A DNA stretch of 64,000 bases, from NCBI GenBank assembly GCA_021780815.1, contig JAJXYC010000003.1, positions 1-64,000 on the forward strand. The letters run 5' to 3'. The position numbers were made by a program, and so were the translations under genes. The first letter of the stretch is position 1; every line of letters begins with the position of its first letter. The notes beneath the pieces were generated by a model. The model was not told the origin of the DNA. It was given only the letters and a program-made list of their open reading frames with translations, and searched no databases. Below, one piece after another: positions 28,467 through 38,966 of this stretch. The DNA is from Bacteroidota bacterium. Lineage in GTDB: Bacteria > Bacteroidota > Ignavibacteria > Kapaibacteriales > UBA2268.

Positions 28467-29948
28467 TTAATAATTATCAATTTGGGCTCTTTGCAATTTA
28501 TCAGAAAAATCGATATAAACAGTTTTCCATTCAGTAAAAATGTCAAAGACAGTCCAACCACCTTCACGGTGTCCGTTACCAGTACCTTTTACTCCACCAA
28601 AGGGCATATGCGCTTCGGCGCCAATTGTTGGTGCATTAATATAAGTTATTCCAGATTCAATAGCATTAATTGCTTGAAAAGCATAATTAACATTACGAGT
28701 ATAAATTGAAGAAGATAAACCATAATCAACAGCATTAGCAAGTTCAATAGCATGTTCGAAAGATTCTGCTTTTGCAACAGCAAGAACAGGACCAAATACT
28801 TCTTCTTTAAATAATCGCATGTTTTCTGTAACATCAGCAAAAATAGTTGGTTCAAAGAAATAGCCTTTCGCTAAATCGCCATTTGTTGCACGGTGACCAC
28901 CAATAACAAGTCTTGCCCCTTCGTTTAAAGCAATATCGCAATATTCAATACAAGTATTTAATTGTGCTTCATGAATAACTGGTCCAACTTGTGTTTGTGG
29001 GTCTAATCCACTCCCTAATTTTAATTGAGAAGCCTTATTCGCTAACATTGAAATAAATTCATCGTAAATATCTTTATGGATAATCAAGCGGGAAGTTGCT
29101 GTGCAACGTTGACCAGTAGTGCCAAAAGCACCCCAAAGAACCCCATCAAGAGCTAATTCCATATTTGCATCAGGCATAACAATTTGTGGATTTTTACCAC
29201 CCATTTCTAATGAAATCCTTTTATTCAATCGACCGCCAATTTCACCAAGTTTGACGCCTACATTTGTTGAACCTGTAAAACCAATGACTTTAACATCAGG
29301 ATGTTCTACTATCATATTTCCCATATATCCTTTTCCGAGCACAACATTAAAAACACCTTTTGGGATACCGGCTTCTTCCATAACTTCTGCAAACATCACA
29401 CCAGCATGAGGAACATCTTTTGAAGGTTTGTAAACAACAGTATTTCCAGCAGCTATTGCTGGTAATATTTTCCAAGATGGAACTGCGATTGGGAAATTAA
29501 AAGCAGTAATCACCCCAACAACTCCAATAGGAGTTCTGAAAGACATATTCATTTTATTTGATAACTCACTCGGTGCATTATATCCGAAAAGCCGCCTTGT
29601 TTCTGATGCCGCATAATAAGCAGTATCAATTGCTTCTTGAATATCTCCTTTGGTTTCAAAAACAGGTTTCCCCATCTCCCTTGTCATAATTTTGGCAATT
29701 TCATCTTTCCTCCGGGCAAAAATATCTCCGACTTTACGTATTATATCACCTCTTTTTGGGGCAGGAACTTTTTTCCATTCTGCAAATGCCTCTTTGGCGG
29801 CGGCAACTGCATAATTTACATCTTCTTGCCCTGACTCTGGAAATTCTCCTATTACATCTTCAATGTTTGCAGGATTAATATTCTTAAAATACTTGTCTGA
29901 CTTTGGTTCTACCCATTCTCCATTAATATAATTTTTAAAGCGTTCCAT
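28467..29948 (-). CDS. NAD(P)-dependent aldehyde dehydrogenase
   Basis: 493 residues from the ATG at 29948, preceded by GGAG with a six-base spacer that overlaps a longer TTG frame. Family marks are FNFPIAVPSWK, GFTGSTNVG (cofactor loop), LEMGGKNPQIV with the general-base Glu, and GQRCTATSR with the catalytic Cys282. It oxidises an aldehyde to the acid; the exact substrate cannot be fixed, and by eye it is nearer to ALDH types used for semialdehydes than to class 1/2. It stands alone between a convergent T9SS gene and the divergent mtgA-mutS pair. Confidence 0.92.
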   Translation of the reverse strand: MERFKNYINGEWVEPKSDKYFKNINPANIEDVIGEFPESGQEDVNYAVAAAKEAFAEWKKVPAPKRGDIIRKVGDIFARRKDEIAKIMTREMGKPVFETKGDIQEAIDTAYYAASETRRLFGYNAPSELSNKMNMSFRTPIGVVGVITAFNFPIAVPSWKILPAIAAGNTVVYKPSKDVPHAGVMFAEVMEEAGIPKGVFNVVLGKGYMGNMIVEHPDVKVIGFTGSTNVGVKLGEIGGRLNKRISLEMGGKNPQIVMPDANMELALDGVLWGAFGTTGQRCTATSRLIIHKDIYDEFISMLANKASQLKLGSGLDPQTQVGPVIHEAQLNTCIEYCDIALNEGARLVIGGHRATNGDLAKGYFFEPTIFADVTENMRLFKEEVFGPVLAVAKAESFEHAIELANAVDYGLSSSIYTRNVNYAFQAINAIESGITYINAPTIGAEAHMPFGGVKGTGNGHREGGWTVFDIFTEWKTVYIDFSDKLQRAQIDNY

Positions 29949-30164
29949 TTGAAACTCCAATTTTTATAATTCAAAAAAAAGCAAAATTAACTCTTAATTT
30001 GATTTAAAAAAAATATTTAAAAATTTCTTGCCATTTTTATAGATTATCAAATTTTTATTGTCTAATTTTATTTAATTGAATGAATTTTACCAATTTTGTA
30101 AATTACAAAGAATCAATTATTGAAATTAAAGTAACTTTATAACCAATTTTGGCGTTTTTAAATT

Positions 30165-30854
30165 ATGATAAAGAAAATATTTTCCATACTATTTAAATTA
30201 GCAGTTTACTTTTTTGTATTCTCTATCTTAACAGTTGTAATATATAAGGTAATTAATCCACCAATTACTCCATTAATGGTGATAAGGTCAGTTGAGTATT
30301 TATTTTCAGGGGAACCAGTAAAAATAGATAAAGAATGGGTCTCATATGATGAAATAAGTCCGAAAGTATTTAAAGCATTAATTGCGGCAGAGGATGCCCG
30401 ATTTATGTTTCATAAAGGCTTTGATTGGAAAGCAATTCAAGCGGCAGAAAGATATAATGAACGGATGGATGGAGAAAAATTACGAGGAGCCTCAACGATA
30501 TCTCAACAAACAGCTAAAAATACGTTCCTTTGGTTAGGCAGAAATTATATAAGGAAAGGTCTAGAAGCATATTTCACAGTATTAATTGAAGCAATTTGGG
30601 GAAAGCAACGTATTTTAGAAGTATATGCTAATGTAATTGAATGGGGTTGGGGAATATATGGTATACAAGCGGCATCACAACATTATTTTGGCAAAGATGC
30701 TAAAAATTTGACAACGCAAGAAGCGGCATTTTTAGCAGCGGTTATACCAAATCCAAGACGCTGGATAGCCAATCAGCCTTCGTCTTATATTAGACAAAGG
30801 GCAAATTGGATTATGGGAAGAATGAATTCTGTTGCAATTCCAAGGAAAAAATAA
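30165..30854 (+). CDS. mtgA: Monofunctional peptidoglycan glycosyltransferase
   Basis: 229 residues. One N-terminal membrane helix (about 9-30), then the GT51 domain: AAEDARFMFHKGFDW with the catalytic Glu76, RGASTISQQTAKN at 107-119, and KQRILEVYANVIEWG. It polymerises lipid II into glycan strands at the outer face of the inner membrane; there is no transpeptidase domain. Its stop overlaps the start of mutS (TAATG), so the two are translationally coupled. Confidence 0.95.
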   Translation: MIKKIFSILFKLAVYFFVFSILTVVIYKVINPPITPLMVIRSVEYLFSGEPVKIDKEWVSYDEISPKVFKALIAAEDARFMFHKGFDWKAIQAAERYNERMDGEKLRGASTISQQTAKNTFLWLGRNYIRKGLEAYFTVLIEAIWGKQRILEVYANVIEWGWGIYGIQAASQHYFGKDAKNLTTQEAAFLAAVIPNPRRWIANQPSSYIRQRANWIMGRMNSVAIPRKK

Positions 30855-33493
30855 TGAAAGAAAATTTAACTCCACTTACTAAACAATACAATCAAATCAA
30901 AGCAAAATATCCTGATTCAATTTTGCTCTTTCGGTTAGGAGACTTTTTCGAAACATTTAATGACGATGCAGTCATATCCTCAAAAGTTTGTGGACTTACA
31001 TTAACTAAACGAAATAACGGTGCCTCTGGTTCTATACCACTTGCAGGCTTCCCTTTTCACCAACTTGATAATTATTTACCCAAATTAGTCAAAGCCGGCT
31101 ATCGTGTCGCTGTTTGCGACCAATTGGAAGACCCTAAATTTGCTCGTGGAATTGTTAAACGAGGTGTTACAGAAGTTATTACCCCGGGAATTGCCATTTC
31201 AGACAAACTTTTGGAAACTAAAGAAAATAATTTCATTTTAAGTTTATTCTATATTAATAAAAAACAATATGTCAGTTATGGATTGGCTTTTGCTGATGCT
31301 TCAACCGGCGAATTTTTAAGTGGAGAAGTTTCTTCTAATGTGATTATTGATGTATTAGAAAACCTTGCCCCAAAAGAAATCTTAATTGCTAAAGCTCAAA
31401 AAGAAATTTTATTCGCTATTATTGAAAAATTAAAAATTAAACCTGCTATTACAAAATTAGAAGATTGGTTCTTTGAAAAGACTTTTTCTCTTGAAATTCT
31501 TTTGAAACATTTTCATACACAATCTTTAAAAGGTTTTGGGATTGAAGAGTTTAATGAAGGTATTATTGCCGCCGGTAGTTTGCTACATTATATTAAAGAG
31601 ACACAACAAGGTCAAAGTGAGCAAATTCAAAATATTGCAGTTTATAATCCAAATGATTTTATTTTGCTTGACCACACAACCCGTAAAAATTTAGAAATAT
31701 TGTTTTCTATTGATGAAACGCAACAAGGGAATACATTATTGAAAGTATTGGATAAAACAATAACTCCAATGGGCGGCAGATTGTTAAAAAGATGGCTCAT
31801 TCAACCTTTATTGAATGTAGAGAAAATAAATCGTCGACTTGAAATTGTCAATGATTTGTTTCATAATAATGACTTAAGAGAAAAAATTAAAGACAATATC
31901 ACAGGAATTGGAGATTTAGAAAGGTTAATGTCTAAAGTATCTTTCGGCAAAGCTAATCCAAGAGATTATGTAAATTTAAAAAATAGTTTAAAAATAATCT
32001 CAAAGTTAAAAGCACTAATCAATATAATTAGAAGTGAGAATTTAAAGAATATCTTTAATGAATTAATCCAATTAGATGAATTTATAGAAGAGTTAGAGCG
32101 TACATTTTTAGATGAACCCTCAGTCAATATAGGAATTGGGCGAATATTCAAAAGCAATTATAGCGATGAATTGGACGAATATGTTCAATTGAAATATTCA
32201 GGAAAAGAATGGGTGTCTAATTTTCAAGAAAGAGAGCGACTCCGTACAAATATCCAATCGTTGAAAGTCGGATACAATAGTGTATTTGGTTATTATATTG
32301 AAGTTAGTAAAGCTAATACAAGTAAAGTTCCGGCGGATTATGAACGGCGACAAACTTTAACTAATGCTGAAAGATATATTACCCCCGAATTAAAAGAATT
32401 CGAAATTAAAATACTACAAACCGAAGATGCCTTGCTGAAAATAGAACAAGATTTAATGGAAAAAATTCGTAATATTACGATAAGCAAAATCAATGAAATT
32501 CAGCAAAACTCCCAACTGATAGCTCAACTTGATTGCTATTTAAACTTTGCTACGGTTGCAATAGAGAATAATTATGTTAGACCTGAAATTAATGATTCCG
32601 ATGTGGTAGAAATAATAGAAGGTCGCCATCCAGTTATAGAGAAATCTCTCAAAATCGGTCAAACATACACATCTAATTCCACGATTATGAATGGAGAAGA
32701 AGAATTAATCCATATTATAACGGGACCAAATATGTCTGGTAAATCAAGTTATTTGCGACAAGTTGGATTAATTGTATTACTTGGTCAAATCGGCAGTTTT
32801 GTGCCTGCTAAAAGAGCAAAATTTGGGTATGTAGATAAAATTTTTACTCGGGTTGGTGCTTCCGATAATATCATAGGTGGTGAAAGCACCTTTATGGTTG
32901 AAATGCAAGAAGCAGCAAATATTTTGAATAATGCCACAAAAAGAAGTTTAATTCTTCTTGACGAGGTCGGACGTGGCACTGCAACTTCTGACGGCATTTC
33001 AATTGCTTGGGCTATTGCTGAATATATTCACAATAATATTAAAGCAAAAACTATTTTTGCTACGCATTACCATGAATTACAAGAACTTGAAAATATTTAT
33101 CAAAAAATTAAAAATTATCAAATTGAAGTGATTGAAACGGGCAAAGATGTTATTTTTACTCATAAACTTGCTCGTGGTGGTAGTGATAACTCTTTCGGAA
33201 TTTATGTTGCTAAACTTGCCGGCATGCCAAAGGAATTAACAGATAGAGCCGAAGAAATTCTTTCGACCATCTCTGTGCCTGATGTCCCTACAGATAATAA
33301 TAAGGAATTTAAAATTAACAAAGCTAACACGAAGTCTATTATCTCTAAAAAAAGAGTCCCAGAACAACTTTCTATCTTTGAGTTTCGTGATGATGAATTA
33401 AGACAAAAATTACGTTCTATTAATCCTGAAAATTTATCGCCGTTAGATGCTTTACAGATTCTTTACGAACTTAAAAAAATAACAATTGTGTAA
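30854..33493 (+). CDS. mutS: DNA mismatch repair protein MutS
   Basis: 879 residues from the ATG at 30854, which overlaps the mtgA stop; a longer frame from 30806 lies inside mtgA and is not used. The mismatch-reading motif is GDFFETF with Phe31 and Glu33. The ATPase has GPNMSGKSSYLRQ (Walker A), the STFMVEMQEA signature and LLDEVGRGTATSDG (Walker B and D-loop), and a C-terminal tail ending in the LSPLDALQILYELK helix typical of MutS1. It recognises mispairs after replication; mutL is not in the window. Confidence 0.97.
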   Translation: MKENLTPLTKQYNQIKAKYPDSILLFRLGDFFETFNDDAVISSKVCGLTLTKRNNGASGSIPLAGFPFHQLDNYLPKLVKAGYRVAVCDQLEDPKFARGIVKRGVTEVITPGIAISDKLLETKENNFILSLFYINKKQYVSYGLAFADASTGEFLSGEVSSNVIIDVLENLAPKEILIAKAQKEILFAIIEKLKIKPAITKLEDWFFEKTFSLEILLKHFHTQSLKGFGIEEFNEGIIAAGSLLHYIKETQQGQSEQIQNIAVYNPNDFILLDHTTRKNLEILFSIDETQQGNTLLKVLDKTITPMGGRLLKRWLIQPLLNVEKINRRLEIVNDLFHNNDLREKIKDNITGIGDLERLMSKVSFGKANPRDYVNLKNSLKIISKLKALINIIRSENLKNIFNELIQLDEFIEELERTFLDEPSVNIGIGRIFKSNYSDELDEYVQLKYSGKEWVSNFQERERLRTNIQSLKVGYNSVFGYYIEVSKANTSKVPADYERRQTLTNAERYITPELKEFEIKILQTEDALLKIEQDLMEKIRNITISKINEIQQNSQLIAQLDCYLNFATVAIENNYVRPEINDSDVVEIIEGRHPVIEKSLKIGQTYTSNSTIMNGEEELIHIITGPNMSGKSSYLRQVGLIVLLGQIGSFVPAKRAKFGYVDKIFTRVGASDNIIGGESTFMVEMQEAANILNNATKRSLILLDEVGRGTATSDGISIAWAIAEYIHNNIKAKTIFATHYHELQELENIYQKIKNYQIEVIETGKDVIFTHKLARGGSDNSFGIYVAKLAGMPKELTDRAEEILSTISVPDVPTDNNKEFKINKANTKSIISKKRVPEQLSIFEFRDDELRQKLRSINPENLSPLDALQILYELKKITIV

Positions 33494-33512
33494 AATTAAT
33501 TTTTGTGCTATT

Positions 33513-34433
33513 ATGTCAAAAAATACTATTAAAACAACTTTTCTTTTATTTATCTTTTTTGCATCTTTGCTTTCAATGAATGCAAGAGAAAATAAAGTTG
33601 CCAAATTTCACAACTTTGAAATTGGAATATCTTACGATGCTTTTAATGCATCAAGTTATTACAATTTAAATGATTCTTTAATCACTACATTGCAAGATGT
33701 AGTAAGAAATTATGATTCAACAACCGATACAACTGTAAGTTATACTTTTGATTTTACAAAAACAACAATAACTTTAGGTGGAGATTACTATTTAGATAAA
33801 AACTCTTATTTTGGAATATCATTACCTCTAAGCTTTTATAAACTACACGAAGAATATTTAAGTGACCAAAACGGCAATAGATTTGATAGACAGAACTATT
33901 CCTTAACAAGATTTGATTATTTAGAATTACATAGTACTTATGGAAGTGAAATCGGCAATGTTTATGGTGGTTTAATTGGCAAAGTCCAGATACCTACTGG
34001 TTTTGAGCAAGGTTTGTATAATCATCCTGATTTTCCTTTTTTAAGCGATGGTGCATTAGAAATATTTGCAGGCTCGTACTTTGGAGCAAGAGTCAATAAA
34101 GTAAGCTTTGACAATGAAATTTATTATAATTATAGAGCAGAAGATTTCAAAAATCAATTACTTATTAATTCTGGGATTAGTATTTCAACTGTTCCTAACA
34201 CGGAATTGAAACTTTATGCTTCTATGATATTATCGCTTGCTTCATTTAATAATGCTATTCCTTTAAATATTACCCAGACTGTAAGTCAAGAAAACAACTA
34301 CGCTTTTGGTGCTTATTTCAAAATTTTATTGAGTGATAATTTAGTCGCTTATTTAAAATATAGAGTTACACTTGCCGGAAGAAATACCTGGAGCAATACT
34401 AATTTTACTTGTTACTTAGGTTATCGTCTTTAA
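33513..34433 (+). CDS. Putative outer-membrane protein, unknown
   Basis: 306 residues from the ATG at 33513, which begins a signal peptide (MSKNTIKTTFLLFIFFASLL, ending near SMNA); an upstream TTG frame at 33486 was not used. The body has amphipathic strands and aromatic-ended segments (YLDKNSYFGISLPLSFY, GSYFGARVNKVSFDNEIYY, AYGFGAYFKIL-like) and ends in Leu after CYLGYR. I infer a barrel; there is no family match I can name. It begins 20 bases after mutS and may be transcribed with it. Confidence 0.62.
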   Translation: MSKNTIKTTFLLFIFFASLLSMNARENKVAKFHNFEIGISYDAFNASSYYNLNDSLITTLQDVVRNYDSTTDTTVSYTFDFTKTTITLGGDYYLDKNSYFGISLPLSFYKLHEEYLSDQNGNRFDRQNYSLTRFDYLELHSTYGSEIGNVYGGLIGKVQIPTGFEQGLYNHPDFPFLSDGALEIFAGSYFGARVNKVSFDNEIYYNYRAEDFKNQLLINSGISISTVPNTELKLYASMILSLASFNNAIPLNITQTVSQENNYAFGAYFKILLSDNLVAYLKYRVTLAGRNTWSNTNFTCYLGYRL

Positions 34434-34464
34434 TTCCGGATTTTGAAATAATTAATTTTATTAA

Positions 34465-34510
34465 AATTGGAAAAAGTAGTAAATCTAAATATTTATTACT
34501 TTTTTCAATT
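34465..34510. terminator. Hairpin between convergent genes
   Basis: AATTGGAAAAAGTAGTAAA can pair with TTTATTACTTTTTCAATT (one bulged G, one G-T pair) across an eight-base loop. It is A- and T-rich on both sides and sits between a plus and a minus gene end. Confidence 0.5.
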
Positions 34511-34540
34511 AGAACTTTATACTAAATAAAAAATAAATCC

Positions 34541-35242
34541 TTATAAATCTCCGCCTTGCGGTCTGATGACAATATCCTCAACCATCATCTCTGAATGCTG
34601 ACTTAATAAAATTAACGAATATATAGCATCTGCAACTTGTGTTGGCTTAATCATACGTTCACCAAATTCTTTGCGAGATTGAGAATCCCAAATTTTAGTA
34701 TTTGTAGCACCCAAAAATACATTTGTAATTTTAATATTTTGACTTCTTACTTCTTCTCTTATACTACTAAAAAGACCTACAGAAGCACTTTTGGTGGCAG
34801 AATAAATTGAAGCAAATTCAAATGGTTTTAAACTTGCAACTGATAATATATTTATAATTGTTCCTTGTTTTCTTTGTACCATCAAAGGTAAGAAGTATTT
34901 TGTAATTAAAAAATTTGAATAAAAATTCACTTTTACTTGTTCTGTTAAATCTTGAAATTTAGATTCAATGAATGGTGAAAATAATGCAATCCCTGCATTA
35001 TTTATTAATACATCAATATCATCGGGAATTTTATTAAGAACAGAAGTTATATTTTTGTCTCCCTCTATTTTTGTGAAGTCTAATTCAATTACATTATTTA
35101 TATTTATAATATTTGCTGGCAATGATTTTGAAAGTTTTGCGAGATTTTTTGTAGTGCCGTAACATTCATAATTCTTTGATAATTTATGAATAATGGCTTT
35201 GCCTATCCCCGAAGAAATTCCTGTGATGAATATTTTTTTCAT
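34541..35242 (-). CDS. Short-chain dehydrogenase/reductase
   Basis: 233 residues, classical SDR length. The nucleotide-binding TGISSGIG is at 7-14, NNAG at 81-84, and the catalytic Ser134, Tyr147 and Lys151 (YSATK) are all present. It should reduce or oxidise a carbonyl/alcohol with NAD(P)(H) in the cytoplasm; the substrate is not predictable. It is a single gene between a convergent barrel gene and the SusC leader region. Confidence 0.93.
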   Translation of the reverse strand: MKKIFITGISSGIGKAIIHKLSKNYECYGTTKNLAKLSKSLPANIININNVIELDFTKIEGDKNITSVLNKIPDDIDVLINNAGIALFSPFIESKFQDLTEQVKVNFYSNFLITKYFLPLMVQRKQGTIINILSVASLKPFEFASIYSATKSASVGLFSSIREEVRSQNIKITNVFLGATNTKIWDSQSRKEFGERMIKPTQVADAIYSLILLSQHSEMMVEDIVIRPQGGDL

Positions 35243-35700
35243 AAAAGTTTCAATTTAAAAACTTAAATTAAAAAATAATATTTAATTATTTATACATTTT
35301 TGAAAAAATAAATAATATTATAAAAATAAAATCAATTTTTATGTTGATTTGATTACGATAAATTGTTAAAATTAAACAACTTGAAAATTCAAACAATTAA
35401 AACAATGAATATTAGTTCATAAAAAAAACAATTCAGAAAAATTAATGAATTAAATTCAGCAATTATAACATTTATAAAAGAATGTAATTAAAATAACATA
35501 GTAAAGCAAATTATTTAAATAATTTATCAAGTAGAATAAAAAAATTTTTTCAAAAATATTGACAAATGAGTTTTTTTTTGTAATTTAATAATTGGGAGAT
35601 TTTCCTATTTAAAAAATGTGTTAAATAGTGTTAATAAAAGTAAATTAGTTTAGTTCTTTTTATAATTAACATAATTTTATTAATAAACACAGGACTTGTT
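35243..35700 (+). promoter_or_regulatory. SusC upstream region with a candidate promoter
   Basis: 458 bases without a gene, extremely AT-rich. TTGACA at 35559-35564 and TAATTT at 35581-35586, spaced by 16 bases, look like a sigma-70-type pair about 115 bases before the SusC ATG. No TAnnTTTG box and no ECF-type motif were recognised, so the promoter call is tentative. Confidence 0.35.
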
Positions 35701-38700
35701 ATGGCAAGTAACTCTACCTTTTATTCAAAGTCTTCATTTAATTTGAAGACGAAAAGCATTAGAAGTTCAGTGTTTGCAATCCTATTAGCATTTTTGCTAA
35801 GCGGTTTGCAATTACTCGCACAAAGTGGCACATTTGTTACAGGAAAAGTAACAGATGCAGAAACCGGAAAACCATTAATTGGTGCTTCGGTAGCAATACT
35901 TGATATACGTGTCGGTGGTGTAACCGACAAAGATGGCACTTTCAAATTTAGAGCCCCCGAAGGTAAATATACTATTGAAGTAAAGTATATCGGATACCAA
36001 GCAGTAACGAAGGCAATAGCAATAAGAGCTGGTGAGACTACAACAGTTAATTTTAAGCTTTCACAAGGTTCTATCAAAACAAACGAAATTGTAGTTGTAG
36101 GTTTGTCAGGCGAAGTTGATAAAAATCAACTTGGCAATACAATTGCAACTGTTGGAAGTGAAGCAGTAAATAACGTGGTATCATCATCGGCAATTGACGC
36201 ATTGAGTGGGCGTGTCCTTGGTGCCGAAGTTACTCGTAATTCAGGTACACCAGGCGCTGGGACTTACATTACATTGCGTGGTCGTAAAACACTTGAAGGT
36301 TCATCAGAACCTTTATATATTGTTGATGGTATTGTTATTGACAACTCATCATTATACGACCCAAGTGGACGAGTTCAACTTTCAAACCGTGCAACAGATA
36401 TTAACCCTGATGATATTGAATCAATTCAAATTTTAAAGGGTGCTTCTGCCGCAGCTATATATGGGGCAAAAGCTGGTAATGGTGTTATCATAATTACTAC
36501 GAAACGAGGCAAATTTACAAGTTCCGACAAACCTGCTCGTATTAGTTTTTCATCTTCAATAGAGATGGATAAAAAAACTGATAAAATTGATTTGCAAACT
36601 ACATTCGGGCAACGTGTACCGTATAAACCTTATAAACCAGGTTCATCCGATTCTTGGACTACTACTCCACTTCCAGCAGGAACTCCTGTTTATGACCATC
36701 AAGAAGATGTTTTCAGAACTGCATATACGACTGAAAACTCTTTAACAATTAGTGGAGGTGTACCACAATTTGATTATTCGATTAATGGCACTTATCTTGA
36801 CCAACAAGGTTATGTTATTGGTTCTGATTTAAGCAGAGCTTCTGTTCGTGCAAATATCGGAGCTTCGCTCCTTCCTAAATTAACTTTACAAAGCAATACT
36901 AACTATATTGCAACAAATAACGATTTGCCGCAAGATGGTTCAAATACTTCTGGTATTTTGTTGGGTTCTTTACGTACTCCTCCTGAATTTAACAACCAAA
37001 ATTATTTGGAAAGCGACGGTGTTACTGAAAGAAGATTTGCTTCTTATGATAACCCAATTTGGACACAACATTTTAATACATATAATCAAAAAATCAATAG
37101 AATATTACATAGCACAGAACTTAAATGGATGCCTATTGATTGGTTAAGCTTTACATTACGCTATGGACTTGACTGGTATGCTTATGATTACGGTCAAAGA
37201 TTAGCAGTACAAAGTGCATCTTCACCAAGCAGGTTAGGTTCAATTAGCTATTCAACTATATCAAATACTCAACAAAATCTTGATTTTACATTTAACTTAA
37301 ATCAATCAACTCTTGATGGCGATTTGACCTTTGATTTAGTTGGCGGAACTCAATCAATTTGGTATGATAATACAACTATTGGAGCAAGTTCAACAAATAC
37401 CTTATCTTTCTTTGACCAAATTGCCGCCGGTTCAGCAAAAGATGCTACAAGTACATTGACCACATCAGAAATTCAAGGTATTTTCGGTCAATTGACTTCA
37501 TCTTATTTAGATAAATATTCTTTAACATTAGGTATTCGTCGTGATGGTAGTTCAACCTTTGGTGCATCAGAGCAATTCCATACATATCCTAAAGTTGGCT
37601 TATCTTATTCAGTTTCAAAAGAACCTTTCTTTGAAGGTCTAAAAGACATTATTAGCAATTTCCGTATACGTGGTTCTTGGGGTGAAGCTGGTTCACCAAA
37701 CTTACCTTACCCTTACGCTACAAACTTTATTTATGTAACTACTGGTAACTTTGACCCTTGGGTTGAAACTTCTACTTCAAATCGTGGCGGTTTCAATGGT
37801 ATTAGAAGTTATGAAATTGCCGGCGCAACTGATATTAATCCTGAATTATCAATTGAACGTGAAATAGGTTTTGATTTGAGTTTCTTGAATGATAAGTTAT
37901 CTTTTGAATTTACTTTTTATCATTCAGATGTATTTGATTTAATAATGTCATTACCTGCACCACCTTCAACAGGTTACACAAATATGTTACAAAATGCAGG
38001 TTCAATGTGGAACGAAGGTGTTGAATTAGGAATTACAGCAAATCCTATTAATATACCTAACTTTAATTGGACAACTCAATTAAATTATTCAAGGAACTAT
38101 AATTTAGTAACAAGTTTGAAAGCTGCATTCTATACATTGACAGGTGGATTTGTTGGTGCAGTAAACTCTGCATCAGTAGGTCGCCCACTTGGTGTCTTCC
38201 AAACTTATGGTTGGTTACGCTATGATGCCGCCAAAGCTGCAAATGCAAAACCTGGTGATTTAGATTATGTTTCTCCTACTGAAATGGCAGCATACAACTA
38301 TAAGAATGGTGATATTCGCTATTCTTACTGGGATGCCTCATCAGGACAAGTAGTAGGCGATGACTATGGCGAAAATTTAGTTGGCACACCTCGTCAAAAT
38401 CCTAACTTGTTATTTATGGGCAATCCAAATCCATCTTATATGATTTCTTGGAGAAATGATTTTACTATTCTTGATAATATTACATTCAGTTTCTTATTTG
38501 ATGGTGTGTTCGGATTCGATGTATGGAACGGAACACGTGGTGCATTGTATAACTTCGGAACAGCAGGCGATACAAAAGATAGACTTGACCCTTGGGTTGA
38601 AAATGGTCATCCTGTAATGGATTATTCAAACCCTGCAAATCCAGTTCAAGCTCCGAAAGTGGAAAAATATTGGACTTATTATAATGGTTTCAATATTAAC

Positions 38701-38955
38701 GAACCATTCTTTGAAGACGGCTCATTTGTAAAATTAAGAGAAGTCAGGATTGATTATCGCTGGAAAGGTTTGGAAGATTGGAATATTAATTCAATAGTAT
38801 TCTCACTTTCAGCACGCAACTTATTGACAATTACTAAATACAAAGGCTACGACCCAGAAGTTAATACATTTTCACTTGCAGAAGGTCGTGGAATTGATTA
38901 CTTTACATTACCACAAGTTACTTCTGTTCGTTTTGGTATAACAATTAACTATTAA
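35701..38955 (+). CDS. SusC/RagA-type TonB-dependent outer-membrane transporter
   Basis: 1084 residues. A long N-region precedes the signal helix (SSVFAILLAFLLSGLQLLAQ). A carboxypeptidase-regulatory-like domain follows (GTFVTGKVTDAETGKPLIGA to about 125), then the TonB plug with NEIVVVG, LSGRVLGAEVTRNSG, YIVDGIVID, DDIESIQILKGASAAAIYGAKAGNGVI and IITTKRG, and a 22-strand barrel to the C-terminus (VTSVRFGITINY). Paired with SusD 11 bases downstream, it imports bulky oligomers (glycans or peptides) with TonB energy. No glycoside hydrolase or extracytoplasmic sigma/anti-sigma genes are adjacent. Confidence 0.97.
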   Translation: MASNSTFYSKSSFNLKTKSIRSSVFAILLAFLLSGLQLLAQSGTFVTGKVTDAETGKPLIGASVAILDIRVGGVTDKDGTFKFRAPEGKYTIEVKYIGYQAVTKAIAIRAGETTTVNFKLSQGSIKTNEIVVVGLSGEVDKNQLGNTIATVGSEAVNNVVSSSAIDALSGRVLGAEVTRNSGTPGAGTYITLRGRKTLEGSSEPLYIVDGIVIDNSSLYDPSGRVQLSNRATDINPDDIESIQILKGASAAAIYGAKAGNGVIIITTKRGKFTSSDKPARISFSSSIEMDKKTDKIDLQTTFGQRVPYKPYKPGSSDSWTTTPLPAGTPVYDHQEDVFRTAYTTENSLTISGGVPQFDYSINGTYLDQQGYVIGSDLSRASVRANIGASLLPKLTLQSNTNYIATNNDLPQDGSNTSGILLGSLRTPPEFNNQNYLESDGVTERRFASYDNPIWTQHFNTYNQKINRILHSTELKWMPIDWLSFTLRYGLDWYAYDYGQRLAVQSASSPSRLGSISYSTISNTQQNLDFTFNLNQSTLDGDLTFDLVGGTQSIWYDNTTIGASSTNTLSFFDQIAAGSAKDATSTLTTSEIQGIFGQLTSSYLDKYSLTLGIRRDGSSTFGASEQFHTYPKVGLSYSVSKEPFFEGLKDIISNFRIRGSWGEAGSPNLPYPYATNFIYVTTGNFDPWVETSTSNRGGFNGIRSYEIAGATDINPELSIEREIGFDLSFLNDKLSFEFTFYHSDVFDLIMSLPAPPSTGYTNMLQNAGSMWNEGVELGITANPINIPNFNWTTQLNYSRNYNLVTSLKAAFYTLTGGFVGAVNSASVGRPLGVFQTYGWLRYDAAKAANAKPGDLDYVSPTEMAAYNYKNGDIRYSYWDASSGQVVGDDYGENLVGTPRQNPNLLFMGNPNPSYMISWRNDFTILDNITFSFLFDGVFGFDVWNGTRGALYNFGTAGDTKDRLDPWVENGHPVMDYSNPANPVQAPKVEKYWTYYNGFNINEPFFEDGSFVKLREVRIDYRWKGLEDWNINSIVFSLSARNLLTITKYKGYDPEVNTFSLAEGRGIDYFTLPQVTSVRFGITINY

Positions 38956-38966
38956 GGAGACTGAAA

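Noticed and set aside
30806-30853. Longer MutS reading from 30806
   Set aside because: It lies within mtgA; the TAATG overlap start at 30854 gives the normal MutS N-terminus.
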